Shown piece after piece: positions 1-12,600 of a stretch of 64,000 bases of DNA. Position numbers and translations under genes: made by a program. Location: contig JBCAMK010000008.1 of NCBI GenBank assembly GCA_038503065.1, positions 930,001 to 994,000 of the forward strand. Direction: 5' to 3'. How positions within the stretch are numbered: position 1 is the stretch's first letter; every line of letters starts with the position of its first letter. Below the pieces are notes generated by a model. That model saw only the letters and a program-made list of their open reading frames with translations. It had not been told where the DNA came from and did not search any database. This stretch comes from Paragyromitra xinjiangensis. Taxonomy: Eukaryota > Ascomycota > Pezizomycetes > Pezizales > Discinaceae.

Positions 1-1752
1 CAAAAATTGGGCTGAGACTTCTGAATACTTGGCCGGAGATATGATTCATGTTGCAGACGAACGACACATACCTTCGGCAGCTGAAATGTGGGTTTTGGGA
101 TGCCATGTGGGTTTCTGGAGGCGAGTATTGGACCCAAAGGCGATCAATCGTTCTCCTTTCGGGTGTCGGGACGCCCAGTTGCCCAGATCTATCATCTCAC
201 GTAGCATGCGGCTGTGAGGGTGCTACTTTTATATCAACTGAATCATGGTTCGGTCAGGCGGGTGAGCACTTGCAAGGTGATCTTGCCCGATTTGGCACCC
301 TTGGATTCCTATTACGGAGGCTTCAACAATTCGTTTGTGATACTGAGCCAACTATTGTCCGAGTTCGGTCACTCACCGTACGTTTGGTTCCGGTTCGAGA
401 GGTTAAGGTGCTAAAGAAAACCAGGGAGAATATCAACTAATCAGTTAAGTGCTCCTTCTGGCGATGATAAACACAGGGTTCCTAATAGCCAGGATAATAG
501 GCACCTGTATTTAAGAGACTCCATCCTGATTGGCCACAATGCTCCAAATTGTTTGTGGATTTAAACTAGTAGCATTTCAAGCTGAGCCATCCACAGGATT
601 TTTGTCTTCCTAAGACGCTCAAGGGTTTGAAAAGTCATGAATAACACTCAAAAGTGGTGATTATACACGTATGTATCGGGGCTCCCAACAATCGGGATAG
701 TCTTTTCCACGTTATTATCCTGCTGGGACTAACTAAGTCGCATGTAATAGCCCGTCCGCCTAACCCGGGCTCAACTTGCTGATTTACTTGGAGTTAGTGG
801 CAACCAACCAGCTGTTGGGAACACCAGATACAGGAAGAAGAGAAGCTTTCGCCCCGTGATCTTCGCGATCCGGAATACACCCTAAATTCCGAAACAGTTA
901 AGACTCCGGTTTTCAGCTCCCACTTCCGTAATGGTTATTTTTTCGATAGCGAGGAGTTTCGATTCTTGGATATCGAAATGAACGGCGATTGGAGTTCTCA
1001 AATAACATCACATGCATCCCCGTCGGTACCTGCATCACCCGGACTATTGCCGGTCTAGAATTACGATGCATATTTTTTTCGACGGAACGAATATTTTTGA
1101 GATCTCTGGGCACTGAGCAGGCTGCAGCAAACGCGTACTATGGGACCTATCCAGGTTTTGGCAGGGGGTTGCATCGCCGTTCCTCCAAGTCAAGACAAGC
1201 GTGAGTTGCGGGACCAGCGCAGAGTCGCCGCAGGCTTGTCTTCATTTGAGTAAGTGGGGTGTGGGGAACAGGTGACCAGTCAGGAATTGAGCTGCGCAGG
1301 GACCGCAGATGTCAAACATCTCGCTTGCTGCAGAAAGTTGCATTTATGGAAACTGCGATTGACCGGTTCCATGAAGCCAAAAGAGTTCGCGAATCGAACT
1401 TGTTACAAACGTGCAAGATGGAGTGTGGCGGTAGCGGTAGTGGTACCGATGTTCCTGGGTCCTAGCAGGGTTAGGGGACGCCCCTTTATCGATATGATAA
1501 GGGCCTCGCAACCAGGGGAGAGACCGCCCAAAAGCTATCCTGATAAGCACTGGCTCGTAAGGTCTGCCACGACGAGCTCTGAGGGATTTGTCGGTCGCTC
1601 TCCTGAGAATTGGCAGGGCTTGGGTTGTTGGCAATGGAGATTAGGCGGTGTGTGCGTGTGAGTGGTGCTCTGTCGGTATAGGAAGTGCTGGATTTCTCCC
1701 ATCCGCAGCACTGCACGGGCTACCACAATGCTTGCCGCATGATTTTTTTTCC
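1..1752. other. intergenic, no supported gene
   Basis: This is the edge of the window. The longest open frame (48-440, +) resembles no family I know, has no convincing splice partner and reads as random sequence. Nothing else is supported. Confidence 0.5.
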
Positions 1753-1900
1753 ACGTCCTCCCGTCATCCCCCATCCACCATCACCATCACCACCACACCC
1801 CCTTCTCTTCCATCCTTCATCCTCCTTCATCCTCTTCCATCCTCCAGTCCTCCTCACTCTATTCACATCTTCCTTCATCCTCACGAAGCTTCTGGTTTTT
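1753..1900 (+). promoter_or_regulatory. CT-rich tract before beta-tubulin start
   Basis: About 140 nt made almost only of C and T on the + strand, with repeated catcc and cttcatcctc units, ending about 50 nt before the beta-tubulin ATG at 1948. Pyrimidine-rich tracts next to the transcription start are common in strongly expressed filamentous-fungal genes. I infer it is the core promoter or 5' leader of the tubulin gene; no mapped start site is available. Confidence 0.55.
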
Positions 1901-1947
1901 GCTCAGTAACTTGTCTACTATCTACGTGATTATCAGTTCATCTCAAA

Positions 1948-3961
1948 ATGCGTGAAATCGTACTGCTCCCCTGTTACTCGATATTGGCTTCATTCTCCAT
2001 GTCCTGATTGCTAAAGAAAATAAACTCGATTTCTATAGGTTCATCTCCAAACTGGCCAATGCGTAAGACTCGACTTTGATCCCATGATTATTATTATTTT
2101 TAATCTTTATTTTTCCTTCCCATTCCTGACGCTTTAACTCACAGGGTAACCAAATTGGTAGCGCCTTCTGGTGCGTATAAACTCTTTCCTTTTCCGTTAA
2201 TCAGTTTGATCTAGATGAGCATAAACGGTTAACATATCGTTTGATATATAGGCAAACGATCGGTGGCGAACATGGTCTTGATGGATCCGGAGTGTAAATC
2301 ACCATTTTTGCCTTCATTTTTGCCTCGAGCCTAGCTCCAGCGGGGATTCTAACGTGATATTTTAGATACAATGGAACGAGTGACCTCCAGCTTGAGCGTA
2401 TGAGCGTCTACTTTAACGAGGTAATCAAATTTACCCCTTTCTCGGTGTTACATCTAGCTCATGTAGATTAGGCTTCCGGAAACAAATATGTTCCTCGTGC
2501 AGTCCTTGTTGATCTTGAGCCCGGCACCATGGACGCTGTTCGTGCTGGTCCTTTCGGTCAACTGTTCCGTCCCGATAACTTCGTTTACGGCCAGTCTGGT
2601 GCTGGTAACAATTGGGCAAAGGGGCATTATACCGAAGGTGCTGAGCTCGTAGACCAGGTCTTGGATGTTGTCCGCCGTGAAGCTGAGGGGTGTGATTGCC
2701 TCCAGGGCTTCCAGATCACTCATTCTCTTGGTGGAGGAACTGGAGCAGGTATGGGGACCTTGCTTATCAGCAAGATTCGCGAGGAGTTCCCAGACAGGAT
2801 GATGGCCACTTTCTCGGTCGTCCCTTCGCCCAAGGTCTCTGATACCGTTGTTGAGCCGTATAATGCCACCCTGTCGGTTCATCAGTTGGGTCAGTTAATT
2901 ATATTTATGATTCAATTCCCAGCATACTAATTTTGGATATAGTCGAGAATTCTGATGAGACTTTCTGTATTGATAACGAGGTAAGTCCAATCATATCACC
3001 CCTGCCCAGGAGTAGCCACGCTAATGATATTCTTCCGTTTTACCATAGGCTCTTTACGATATCTGCATGAGGACACTCAAGCTTGCCGCCCCGTCGTATG
3101 GTGATCTTAATCATCTCGTGTCTGCAGTCATGTCTGGTGTGACTACATGCCTTCGCTTCCCTGGTCAGCTTAACTCTGATTTGCGTAAACTTGCCGTTAA
3201 CATGGTTCCTTTCCCACGTCTTCATTTCTTTATGGTGGGCTTTGCGCCCCTCACCTCGCGTGGCGCCCATTCCTTCCGTGCGACCACTGTGCCAGAGCTC
3301 ACTCAGCAAATGTTTGACCCGAGAAACATGATGGCTGCTCCTGATTTCCGTAACGGCCGCTTCTTGACCTGCGCCACCTTTTTGTGAGTTATACCGCCAA
3401 TTCCCTACCCTTATGCTGTAGATATTGATATTGGATGATAGCCGTGGAAAGGTCTCCATGAAGGAGATTGAAGACCAAATGCATAATATTCAGACTAAGA
3501 GCTCCAGCTACTTTGTGGAGTGGATCCCGAACAATGTTCAAACTGCTTTGTGCTCAATTCCTCCCAAGGGACTGAAGATGAGCTCCACTTTTATCGGAAA
3601 TTCCACCAGTATCCAAGAAATGTTCAAGCGTATTGGTGACCAGTTCATCGTCATGTTCAGGAGGAAAGCTTTCTTGCATTGGTATACTGGAGAGGGCATG
3701 GATGAGATGGAATTCAGTAAGTCGTAACTACTCTTGTTTATTTGGTCATTGTGATCTAACTACTGCTTTCTTAACCATTGTAGCCGAAGCTGAGTCTAAC
3801 ATGAACGATTTGGTTGCTGAATACCAGCAATATCAAGATGCTACTATCTCCGTAAGTTGATCAAACTCCTGAGCCTACTTATCGTCCAGCTACTTACTCT
3901 TTTATATCAGGATGGCGAGGATGAAGCCTATGAAGAAGAACTCCCGACTGAGGAGGCTTAA
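1948..3961 (+). CDS. beta-tubulin, divergent paralogue
   Basis: Beta subunit of the GTP-binding tubulin heterodimer that builds microtubules. Spliced by eye into 11 exons: 1948-1959, 2039-2062, 2145-2170, 2252-2293, 2366-2420, 2472-2889, 2943-2980, 3049-3383, 3442-3716, 3784-3851 and 3911-3961. This gives 447 aa, the usual family length, with no frame break. The protein starts MREI, has the GTP-loop GGGTGAGMG and the standard [11 protein letters not shown] region. The four introns within the first 53 codons are the classic ascomycete arrangement. The benzimidazole-site residues are the sensitive types: H6, F167, E198 and F200. It differs from canonical fungal beta-tubulin at many normally fixed positions (for example [14 protein letters not shown], and LTCATFF where LTCSAIF is usual) and has a short unusual acidic tail. 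I infer it is a second paralogue, not the main one. Family certain; paralogue status likely. Confidence 0.93.
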
Positions 3962-6604
3962 GGCTTGCAGATAGTGTAATACGATCGCATATGAGTATTA
4001 TAATCTAGAACAAAGGTCGCATTAGGAACGGAGAGAAGCGTGACAATTTTCTTCTTTTGTTGGAACTTGAATCTATACCCATCTCTTTTTAATGGAGCAG
4101 ATATAACGAATACGGATGGACAAAAAATTGTTGGTGGAAAAGGGTGTGATGCTCCATAGTCTTGACTAATTTCAAACGTGCATTGCTTTACCATTATGGC
4201 CATTGAATACTCTCGTAGCAGTCCGTGCATTGGTAACTTAGTTTAAGCCACTGGGTAATAAAATTGAAGAAAACGGTACCGGAGCTGAGTGTGAGGAGTG
4301 GCTATAAGCCTTAAATCTACCATTATGAAAGGTACCTCAAATGAATAGGTGTATACATTTACCTATCCTAAACCCAACGCCGAGTGACAATCAGTGACAA
4401 AATCCTTTAGGGCGGTCTGCAGGAGAGGTACAAGACCTTACCGTGCTTTTGATGTCTTTACGAACACTACCGCCGGATGACCTTTAGCCCCACTGACTAT
4501 CCGGACACCTAATGATGGGGCAAATTTTCCTGTCTTGATCAGACTATCTATGCTCCCAGCTGCATAGGAGGTAGACAGGGAGATACTATTCCGAGTTGTG
4601 AAGCTTCCGAAGACCTTCACCCACTAATCTGGAGACTGGAATTGCGGGGAAATAACGTATGTAACTTCCTACTACAATGGTTGTCTTCGCCGGAGTTGGA
4701 ATCGGCAAGCCTGGTCCGCACATCGTTGGCGTCCGGACCGGCACACACATCACAGCAATATCCGGCAACCTGTTTAGCGGAGGGTTTCGGTCATTCATTC
4801 TCTGGAATACGACGTTTATCGTACAACCACGGCCGACGCCGACCCATGAGTTATATCTGGGCGGTGTCCTCCAGTTTCCGAATACTGGATTGGGGGTTGA
4901 GTTATTGGGGAGGTGGTTTCACGAGAACAAATGCCAATGGATTCAGCAGAATATTTGTTGGCTAGTATGACCTTATCAAAAATTTTAAGTCTCGAACTAG
5001 TATTAAACCACGTCGTTTTCTATTGCAGGAAGTGGAGAAGTTGGGAGGAGGCGAGAAAAGAACAGTGTTTATCATCAACAAATACGGTCAGCAGAAACCG
5101 CCCACCCCAGTGTGGAACAGATGCCATTGTGGCTAAACCGGTTTCGGATGTTAGGGTTAAATTTTAGAAAACTCTCTATTTCTTTCGGGCCCGTAGCAGA
5201 GAATTTCATTCCCTTTGCCACAACAGCAAAGGTCCAACATATCTCATCACTCTGCTTGAAAAGAGGAATGAAAGGGAGGTTACTCTGGACGAAACTCTAC
5301 ACTGGAAAAATACGCACGTGTAGCATTAATAGTGATCAGGGGATACGGAAAATGATAGCGAGGTTTTGTGGTGTGCTGGCAGTGCTACAGGGCCGGTTAT
5401 GGGTTCAGTTTCACCCCCGAGTCATAGAAAATCACGCATGTTTTACGATTGTGGAATACGCGAGAAACCTGAGATCCCTCAGCCTGGGATAAACGCCCTG
5501 CAGTTTACTGGGCTCACCCATGACGGGTAAAGCCGCACCCCATCGTGGTTTTCAGAGTATTTCTTCCATATTTCCGTTTAGCTATGGGGTGGCACTACTG
5601 CGTTGGTGTTCGAACTGAGCAAGTTTCTGACATGCCTGGCTTTTCTGTTTATTGGCATTGGTGGAGTGTGGCTCATGGAAACACAGGTTGTGAACTTATC
5701 TCTGAGCCAAATATGTCGGGTCTGATAGTCTTGGGGCGACTGCTGGGGTGAGTGAGGGTGCCCCACCCCTCAGGACGATAGCCTACGCTCTCGACGGATA
5801 CACCTAGGCGGGGTCCATTCGCGTTTTAACTTCCAAGCATGCGTTTAATGTCCTACTTTAATTCATGCCCTGGGAATAGAAATGACTTTCGCCAAGGGGT
5901 ATACCCCAAATCCTTTACATCTGTTATAGCCTCAGCGATCCCAAGGCACAGGCCACCTGCACTTATCAGTTTCTGTTATATGTAAAGTAAGCGTTGGGTG
6001 TGAAGTAAGCGTATCTACTTTAATGCAGAACTTGGAGCACAGGCGATGCAAGTTCTCCCGAGTCTGACAGTGATCTGCAAGAAGTTTGTGCAAGGAACGC
6101 ATCGAGAATCAGATGGCGAGATGGAGGTCCCCGCAGATCGGTATTTTATCACGAATCTACAGACTCCATTTAGAAACAGCTACCAACGTCACACCCAATT
6201 CTGAACAGACTGCCGAAGCGAAAAATTTTCGTGCATTGCAAGAGGATCTGCTGCTGCCATAAACTTCATAATATTCCCTATTCCCTTTACTCCTTTCCTG
6301 ACTCCCTTTCCCTATTGCATTACCGTCTTTCAAAAACAAATGAAGCAACCAAAATACACCGACCGTATATAAGACAAGATAAAATCACCCTCCTGTATCG
6401 CCTGTTCTTGCTGATTATAGCCCCTGGATACGCATTTGACGAAAATAAGAAAAAAAAACAAAGGAAAATTCAAGCGAATAGTCCATGCTTCGATACAAAA
6501 AAGATGGTCCGAGCTCGATAACCTGCCCCAAGAAAATGAAAGAAAAAAATACAGCATAAGAACATAATCAACTACAAAGAAGATGCTTTCCCTACATTCC
6601 CTGC
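3962..6604. other. intergenic, unrecognised open frames
   Basis: Holds the 3' ends of the convergent tubulin gene (+) and giant repeat gene (-). One ATG-initiated frame at 4677-4970 (+, 97 codons) looks mildly protein-like but matches no family I know and overlaps an antisense frame at 4586-4798. I do not call a gene. The rest shows nothing I can support. Confidence 0.4.
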
Positions 6605-9600
6605 TTATCTAAACAGTTTTCTCCACCAACTGCTCTTGGATGGCTCTCCCTCGTTCTCGGTCAACGCGCCATTGAATCTCTCGCTGTCTGCTCGCCTTTT
6701 GGCTCTAGCTGCCTGACGCGCAGCCCTCGTTTCAGGATCTTTGGTTTCCTTTGGGCCAGGGATTCTCATTTCCTTCGAGTTCGAATTTTTCGTTTCCTTT
6801 GGACTAGGATTTTTAATTTTCTTCGGAGCTGGGTCTCTCGTTTCCTTGACACGCTTTTCATCCTTCCTCTGGAGTTTTCGGAGTCTTTTTGTTTCCTCCT
6901 CATCCACGGGTGTTTCATACAGGTTCCTTCTTGCTTCCTTCCTCTGCCTCCGACGTTCCCTCAGGGCTTGCTCTTCCATGAGGTCGTTAGAGATACTTGA
7001 GGAAAACCGGACACCGGTAACGTCTTCGCCTGAAGGGACCTGTTCGGGTGTAACGGAGCCACTTAAGTCTTCGCCGTTTGTCCATAGACCTGCCTCCCGG
7101 GCTTTTCGAGCGTTGTGGCGTTCTCTTCGCCTTCGCCTTCTGGCTTCTTGCTCATATGCGTCCTCGTAAGGATCCCCTCGCTCGCGGTCTGGGGAGTAGG
7201 GATCTGGATACGGATCTTGAATACTGTTCATGGCCATTGAGAGTCGAGCTGCATGGTCCACGGAGTTCCTATTGGATCGCTGAAAGCTGCTTGTGACTGG
7301 CGGATGCTCTTTCACGACTTTCTTAGGCTTCCGAACTTCCCTCCGAACCTCTTTCTCATCACGGGTCTCTTCCACGGGAACATTGGAATGTCTTTTTGAC
7401 GACCTTCGCCTTTCCAGTTTTGGCTTCATTGTCGCTAAAACTTCTTCCCGAGCCCTTCGTTCTGCTTCCCTGATTAAAGCTTCCTGTTCTGCCAACAATG
7501 TGGCTTCAGCTTCTCTAGCTTCAGCTTCTTTCTTCGCCCTCTTGGCTCGCCTTTCCGCCCGTCTTTGTTCCCTTTCAACGAACTCGCGTGCCTCGGCCTC
7601 CCTTCTCAGCCTTTCCTCATCCCTCCTTAGCCTTTCCTCCTCCATTCTAAGCCTTTCTTCCGCTTGCTCCTTCAGGCGTCGTCGTTCCCTGCGAGCTGCT
7701 CTTTCGGCCCCATCGTCAAAAGTCATGGTTTCCCTTCTTTCCATCGAGGGTGCTCCACTCGAAGAGGTTCTCCTTCTTTCCATCGAAGGTGCCCCACTTG
7801 AAGAAGTTCTCCTTCTCTCCATCGAGGGCGCTGCGCTTGAAGAAGTTCCTCTTCTTTCCATCGATGGTGCTTTTGAGGGTACCGCACTTGTATCGTCTGT
7901 CGAATGTTTACGACGGCGACGTTTCTCCTTGTCCCTGACCTCAAAAACTTCTTCTTTCGGCTGCTTGTGTTTCCGGCTGTGACGTCGTTCTTTTGATCGG
8001 ACTTTCTCCTCGGGCCACTCAATAGCCAACTGTGGCTGGGCGAATGCTTCCTCTTGAGCTTCCTCAAATTGGGGCTCGGGTTCACTAGGCTCGGGTGTTG
8101 GTGCAAAGAACTCCGGCTCAAGTTCAGGATCTTCTATTGATTCAGGTTCCAACTCAGGTACAGGCTCAGATCCCTCTGGCTCAGATACCGACTCAGGTAT
8201 CGATTCGGCCACCTCTCCGAAGAACCAACCCTTTTTACTTCTCTTTCCTTCTCTATTGGATCTCGCTGTCTCTGGCTCAGGTTCCGGCTCGACAATTGGT
8301 TCGGGTTCCGGCTCAGGCTGAACTTCAGGCTCAGGCTCAGGCTCGGCAATAGATTCGGGCTCTTTAGTGGCTGACTCAGGTTCGGATTCAGGAGTTTCAA
8401 AAAACCAGCCCTTCTTCTTCCTCCTATCCTTCCTAGTGGGCTTGACCGGTTCAGGTTCAGGTTCAGGCTCAACGATAGGTTCGGCCTCTGGTTCGGCCTC
8501 TGGCTCAGGCTCAGGCTCAGGTTCTTCAATTACTGGCTCGGGTTCTGCGGCCGGTTCGAGTTCCGGTTCAAACACTGGTTCTTCGAAAAACAATCCCCAA
8601 CCCTTTTTCTTTTGTTTCTTCTCCCTCTTGGCTGGCTTGACAGGTTTTGGCTCCGGTTCTAGTCCCGGTTCAACAACAGACTCAACAACAGGCTCGGGTT
8701 GGAGCTCAAGTTCTGGTTCTTCGATGATGGGATTAGTTTGCGGTTCTGGTATTGGTTCAGGCCCTGTATCAAAAACAGGAAGGTTAGAAAAATCTTCTTC
8801 CTTTTCAATTGGTCTCGCTTGGAGTTTCTTACTCTTCTTCTTTCCTTTCTTCGATGAAGACTTAGGAAGAGTAGGAGCAGGAGCAAAAACAGGAGGAGCA
8901 GGAGCCTCTTCCCATACAGGCCCAGGTGCTTGCGCGGCGATAGGGGTATCGGGAACAAGATATGCTTCAATGGGGAGCATTGGTGGAGGTGGAGGTGACA
9001 ACGGGACATCGGCATCTAAAGTAGGCAAGTATCCAGCATGTCAGCATGCGCAACGCGACAACACAAAGGCCACTTTGGTACACGTCACAAAAGAACGACT
9101 AACCTGCAGGCCAAGCTTCTTCGCGATCTGGTTCGTCAACTTCTACGTCAATCCCATATTCGTCATTGGCTGCAGTTTCAGGCATGACATCGTCTAGTGA
9201 TTTCTCAACCGACGGCGTATTCTTTACACTCATCTTCTTCTTCTTTTCAAGCTCCTTATTCATCTTCCACAATTCACGGATACCGACAACTCTGACTGGA
9301 CTTCCGTTGGGGTCGACTTCAATAGAAGGTCTTCTTTCTTTGCGCTGTTTCCCAACGGCAATGTCAACCCCACCGTCTACTTCAACCTCGTACTTTTCCA
9401 CAGACTGGTCGTCTTGCGGAGAAGAAGGGGAAAGATTGGGGGCGATGCGAACCTCAGGGACTGGGTTTCTCTTTTTCGGTTTCGGCGTCGCAAGTAAGCT
9501 CCAGACTGAGACATCTTTCCTTGTCTTTTTCGACTCTGCCGTGGGTATAGGTGCAAGCGCGGGCGCAGGTATTGGTACTGGTATCGATGTGGGTTCGGCT

Positions 9601-12600
9601 TCGGCTACCGGGAGATTTTCCGGCTCCGGTTCCGCCTCTACGATATCTGTTTCTGCTTCAACGAATTCCGGTTCCGGTTCCGGTGCTGCTTCAACCACTT
9701 CGACTACCTCTTCTGTGACGGCAACCTCTTCGACTTGTGGCTCGATTGGCGCAGGCTCTGGTTCAGAGTCTGCCTCTGGTTCCTGGAAAAACCAACCCTT
9801 CTTCCTCCCTTTACTTTTTTTAGTGACCTTTACTGGTTCAAGCTGAGGTATGGGTTCAGGTGCGAGAACGGGCTCGGGCTCGGGCTGCAGTTCCTCGATG
9901 ACTGGCTCTTCAATCGGCTCCGGTTCCGGAGCTGGCGTTAGTTCAACCACTGGCTCTAGTGCTAGAGGAGGTGAAGGGGGCGCAAGAGCTGGAGCTGGAG
10001 CTGGAGCTGGCTCAACCTTCTTCGTTGACTCTTCGGATTTTTTCGATGTCTTCTTACCCTTCTTGCCAAAGCCAAAAGCAGAGGGTGTGGCATATTCGAA
10101 CAGCTTTGGTTGCGCGTACTTTGGCCCTTCCGGTACTGGTGCATAATGTGGCTCTTCGGGCACTGGCATATAGGCAGGCTCGTCAGGGGTGGGGACATAC
10201 CCGATATTGGAAGTATCAGCATAGCCGACCTTGGTAGTATCGGCGTACTTTACTTTGTTTATATCAGCATAAGCGATCTTACTTTTATCGGTATACTTGA
10301 TGTTGCTTGTATCGGCGTATTTGCGCTGCTTTACTTTCTCGTATCCCGGACCGTAAAAACCGCCATCTTCCTCTTCCGCAGGTGGGGCTGGAGTTGGTTC
10401 CTTAGCTGAAGGCTCTTCGACTACCGGCGCCGGCGCTTGTTCTGGCTCAACCAGCACTTCCTCAACTATTGGAGCTGATTTAGACTTTGACTTTCGAGCA
10501 ACCTCTTTGTCTTTCTTGACTGAAGCGGCACGTTGTTCGAAAGCCCCCGTGAGGGAAGCAACTTTTCCGCTCTTCTTCTCCTTCTCGGTCTTCTTCTCCT
10601 TCTCGGTCTTCTTCACCTTCTTTCCTTTCTTAGTAGAGTAACCAAAATCATCCTCTTTGGCTTTTGTCGGTTCGACTGGTGGAGTAGGAATTTCTAGTGG
10701 CATAATGGTAGGCTCTGGAATTGCAACCGACTCTAGAGTCTCATCCTTAGGGGATTCGAGCTCTAGCTCTGGCTCAAGTTCTGGCTCAGGTTCTGGCTTA
10801 GGTTCTGGCTCAACAGGCGCTTCAACGGTTTTGCCCTTTGCCGCCACTGCCACTGACTTTTCTTCCGCCACCGGCGGGGGGTCTTTTGCGACCTCTTCGA
10901 TAGGCATTTTCTTCGAGCCAACAGAGGAGCCAGTAGGAGAAGGGGCATCCAAGGCAGCAGTAGAAGAGTTGGAGTTGTTTCCCCACTTTCCCCAGCCGCT
11001 GCCGCTGCCGCTGTTGAGGCCAAGCCCAAACGCTCCCCAGCGCGAACCGATCCCACTGATCCCACCAAAACCAGGTAATTTAGCAGCGATTTTAGCAGTG
11101 GAGCTGACATTTTCATCGTTGTCATCGATGTCATCAACCTCTACTTTTGGCGATGCAACCTCGTCACTTTCCTCTTTCTGATCGACTAAAGGCTCTGCTG
11201 ACGCCGTTGCTGGCTCCTCTGATACTGGTTCCACCACTGGCTCAACCTCTGCTACCGTCGGTTCTACTTCAGTCTGCGAAAGTAAATTATTAACCTATAT
11301 CCCATCAAACATATATAGTAAACATGCAATAGCATAAATTGTTTTGTAACATACCTTTGCTACTTTCTTTGGCTTCGATCCGGTTTTCAGTGCCTTCTCT
11401 TCCCCTCTTTTTGCCCGTTTTTCCCGTTTTTCCCGTTTCTCTTTCTCTTTGGACGTCTCCTTAGGTTCTTCGACAATTTCTACAGCCTGGCCTTGTCCCT
11501 CATTATCATCTGGATTTGCCGCAACTATTTCCTCAGCTACTGCTGGCACTTCTTCTTCGGGGGGTGGTGGTGTGGGTGCCTGTGCTATAACTGCTGGCTT
11601 TGGGACAGTTTTCTGTATCGCAGAGAGCTAAATCAACCTTTATCCGGGGCAGGTTCGAGAGTCAAAAACAGAAAAGCGGGATCTAACCTTTGTTTTCTTC
11701 TTATCGAATGAGAACCATCCTGTACTCACCACTTTCTCCTCATCCTCTTCTTGCCCCCAAGCACCCGTGTTTGCAGCTTCGTCAGCTAGGCGCTTCTCAT
11801 CTTCTAGTCGCTTCTCTTCTAGTCGCTTCTCCTCTTCTGCGGCAGCGGCTGCAGCCTCTTCTTCTTCCTCTTGTTTCTTCATTGCGGTTTCCTCTTCCTC
11901 TTGTTTTCTCTCCGCAGCCTCCTCCTCTCGCCTTTCCTTTGCGGCTTCCTCTTGTTTTCTCTTTGCGGCCTCCTCCTCTTCCTTCTTCTTTGCAGCCTCT
12001 TCGTCTTTTTTCCTTCGCGCTTCCTCCTTTTTCCTCTTATCCTCCTCCTCATCTCCTCCATTAGAGGCTCCGCCTAAGCCCTTACTATCTTTCGCAGGTG
12101 GAGAAGGCCCTTTACCGGTTCCATCATCAGCGTTCTTCTTGCTTCCTGAGCTAGTGGTTTTCTTAGTAGAACCCTTCTTTTTTGCGTGCTCTCTCACACC
12201 ATGCAGGGTCCCGCCGAATAACACAGATTTTGAATCTGCCCGTATCGTTGATGGGAGATGTATATGGCCGACCGCAAGGGACTCTTCTCCAACCAGTTCT
12301 CGATATGGTGGTGGAAAGTCATCTTCTGTGTATGCAGGTGGTGTCCAAGCGGCAAGGCTCAGCAAGTTATCCTCAGAATCCTGAATAAGCTATGGGTTAG
12401 CGAAGGTGCCATGATTGTTTTTAGTACTAGGTCGTTGCCGAGTGTTATCTGGTGATGAAAATTTTCATCACAAAGTCTCTTAACGGTGAAAAACAGATAA
12501 ACAGAGCATATGAAATTCTTGTATGAAAGTAAGACATCATGCACAGACGGAAAATTAATCGATAAACCAATGTGTGAAATGCGTGGGAAAACCCCCAAGG

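Noticed and set aside
4586..4970. Overlapping open frames on both strands as a small gene
   Set aside because: No recognisable domain, no splice partners, and both strands equally open, so neither is supported.
7293..12384. Long plus-strand open frames (7293-7982, 8367-9197, 9166-9846, 10657-11181, 11767-12384) rich in Ser, Gly and Leu
   Set aside because: They mirror the Pro/Glu/Lys codons of the minus-strand repeat gene; low complexity, mostly non-ATG or arbitrary starts and no splice or family support.
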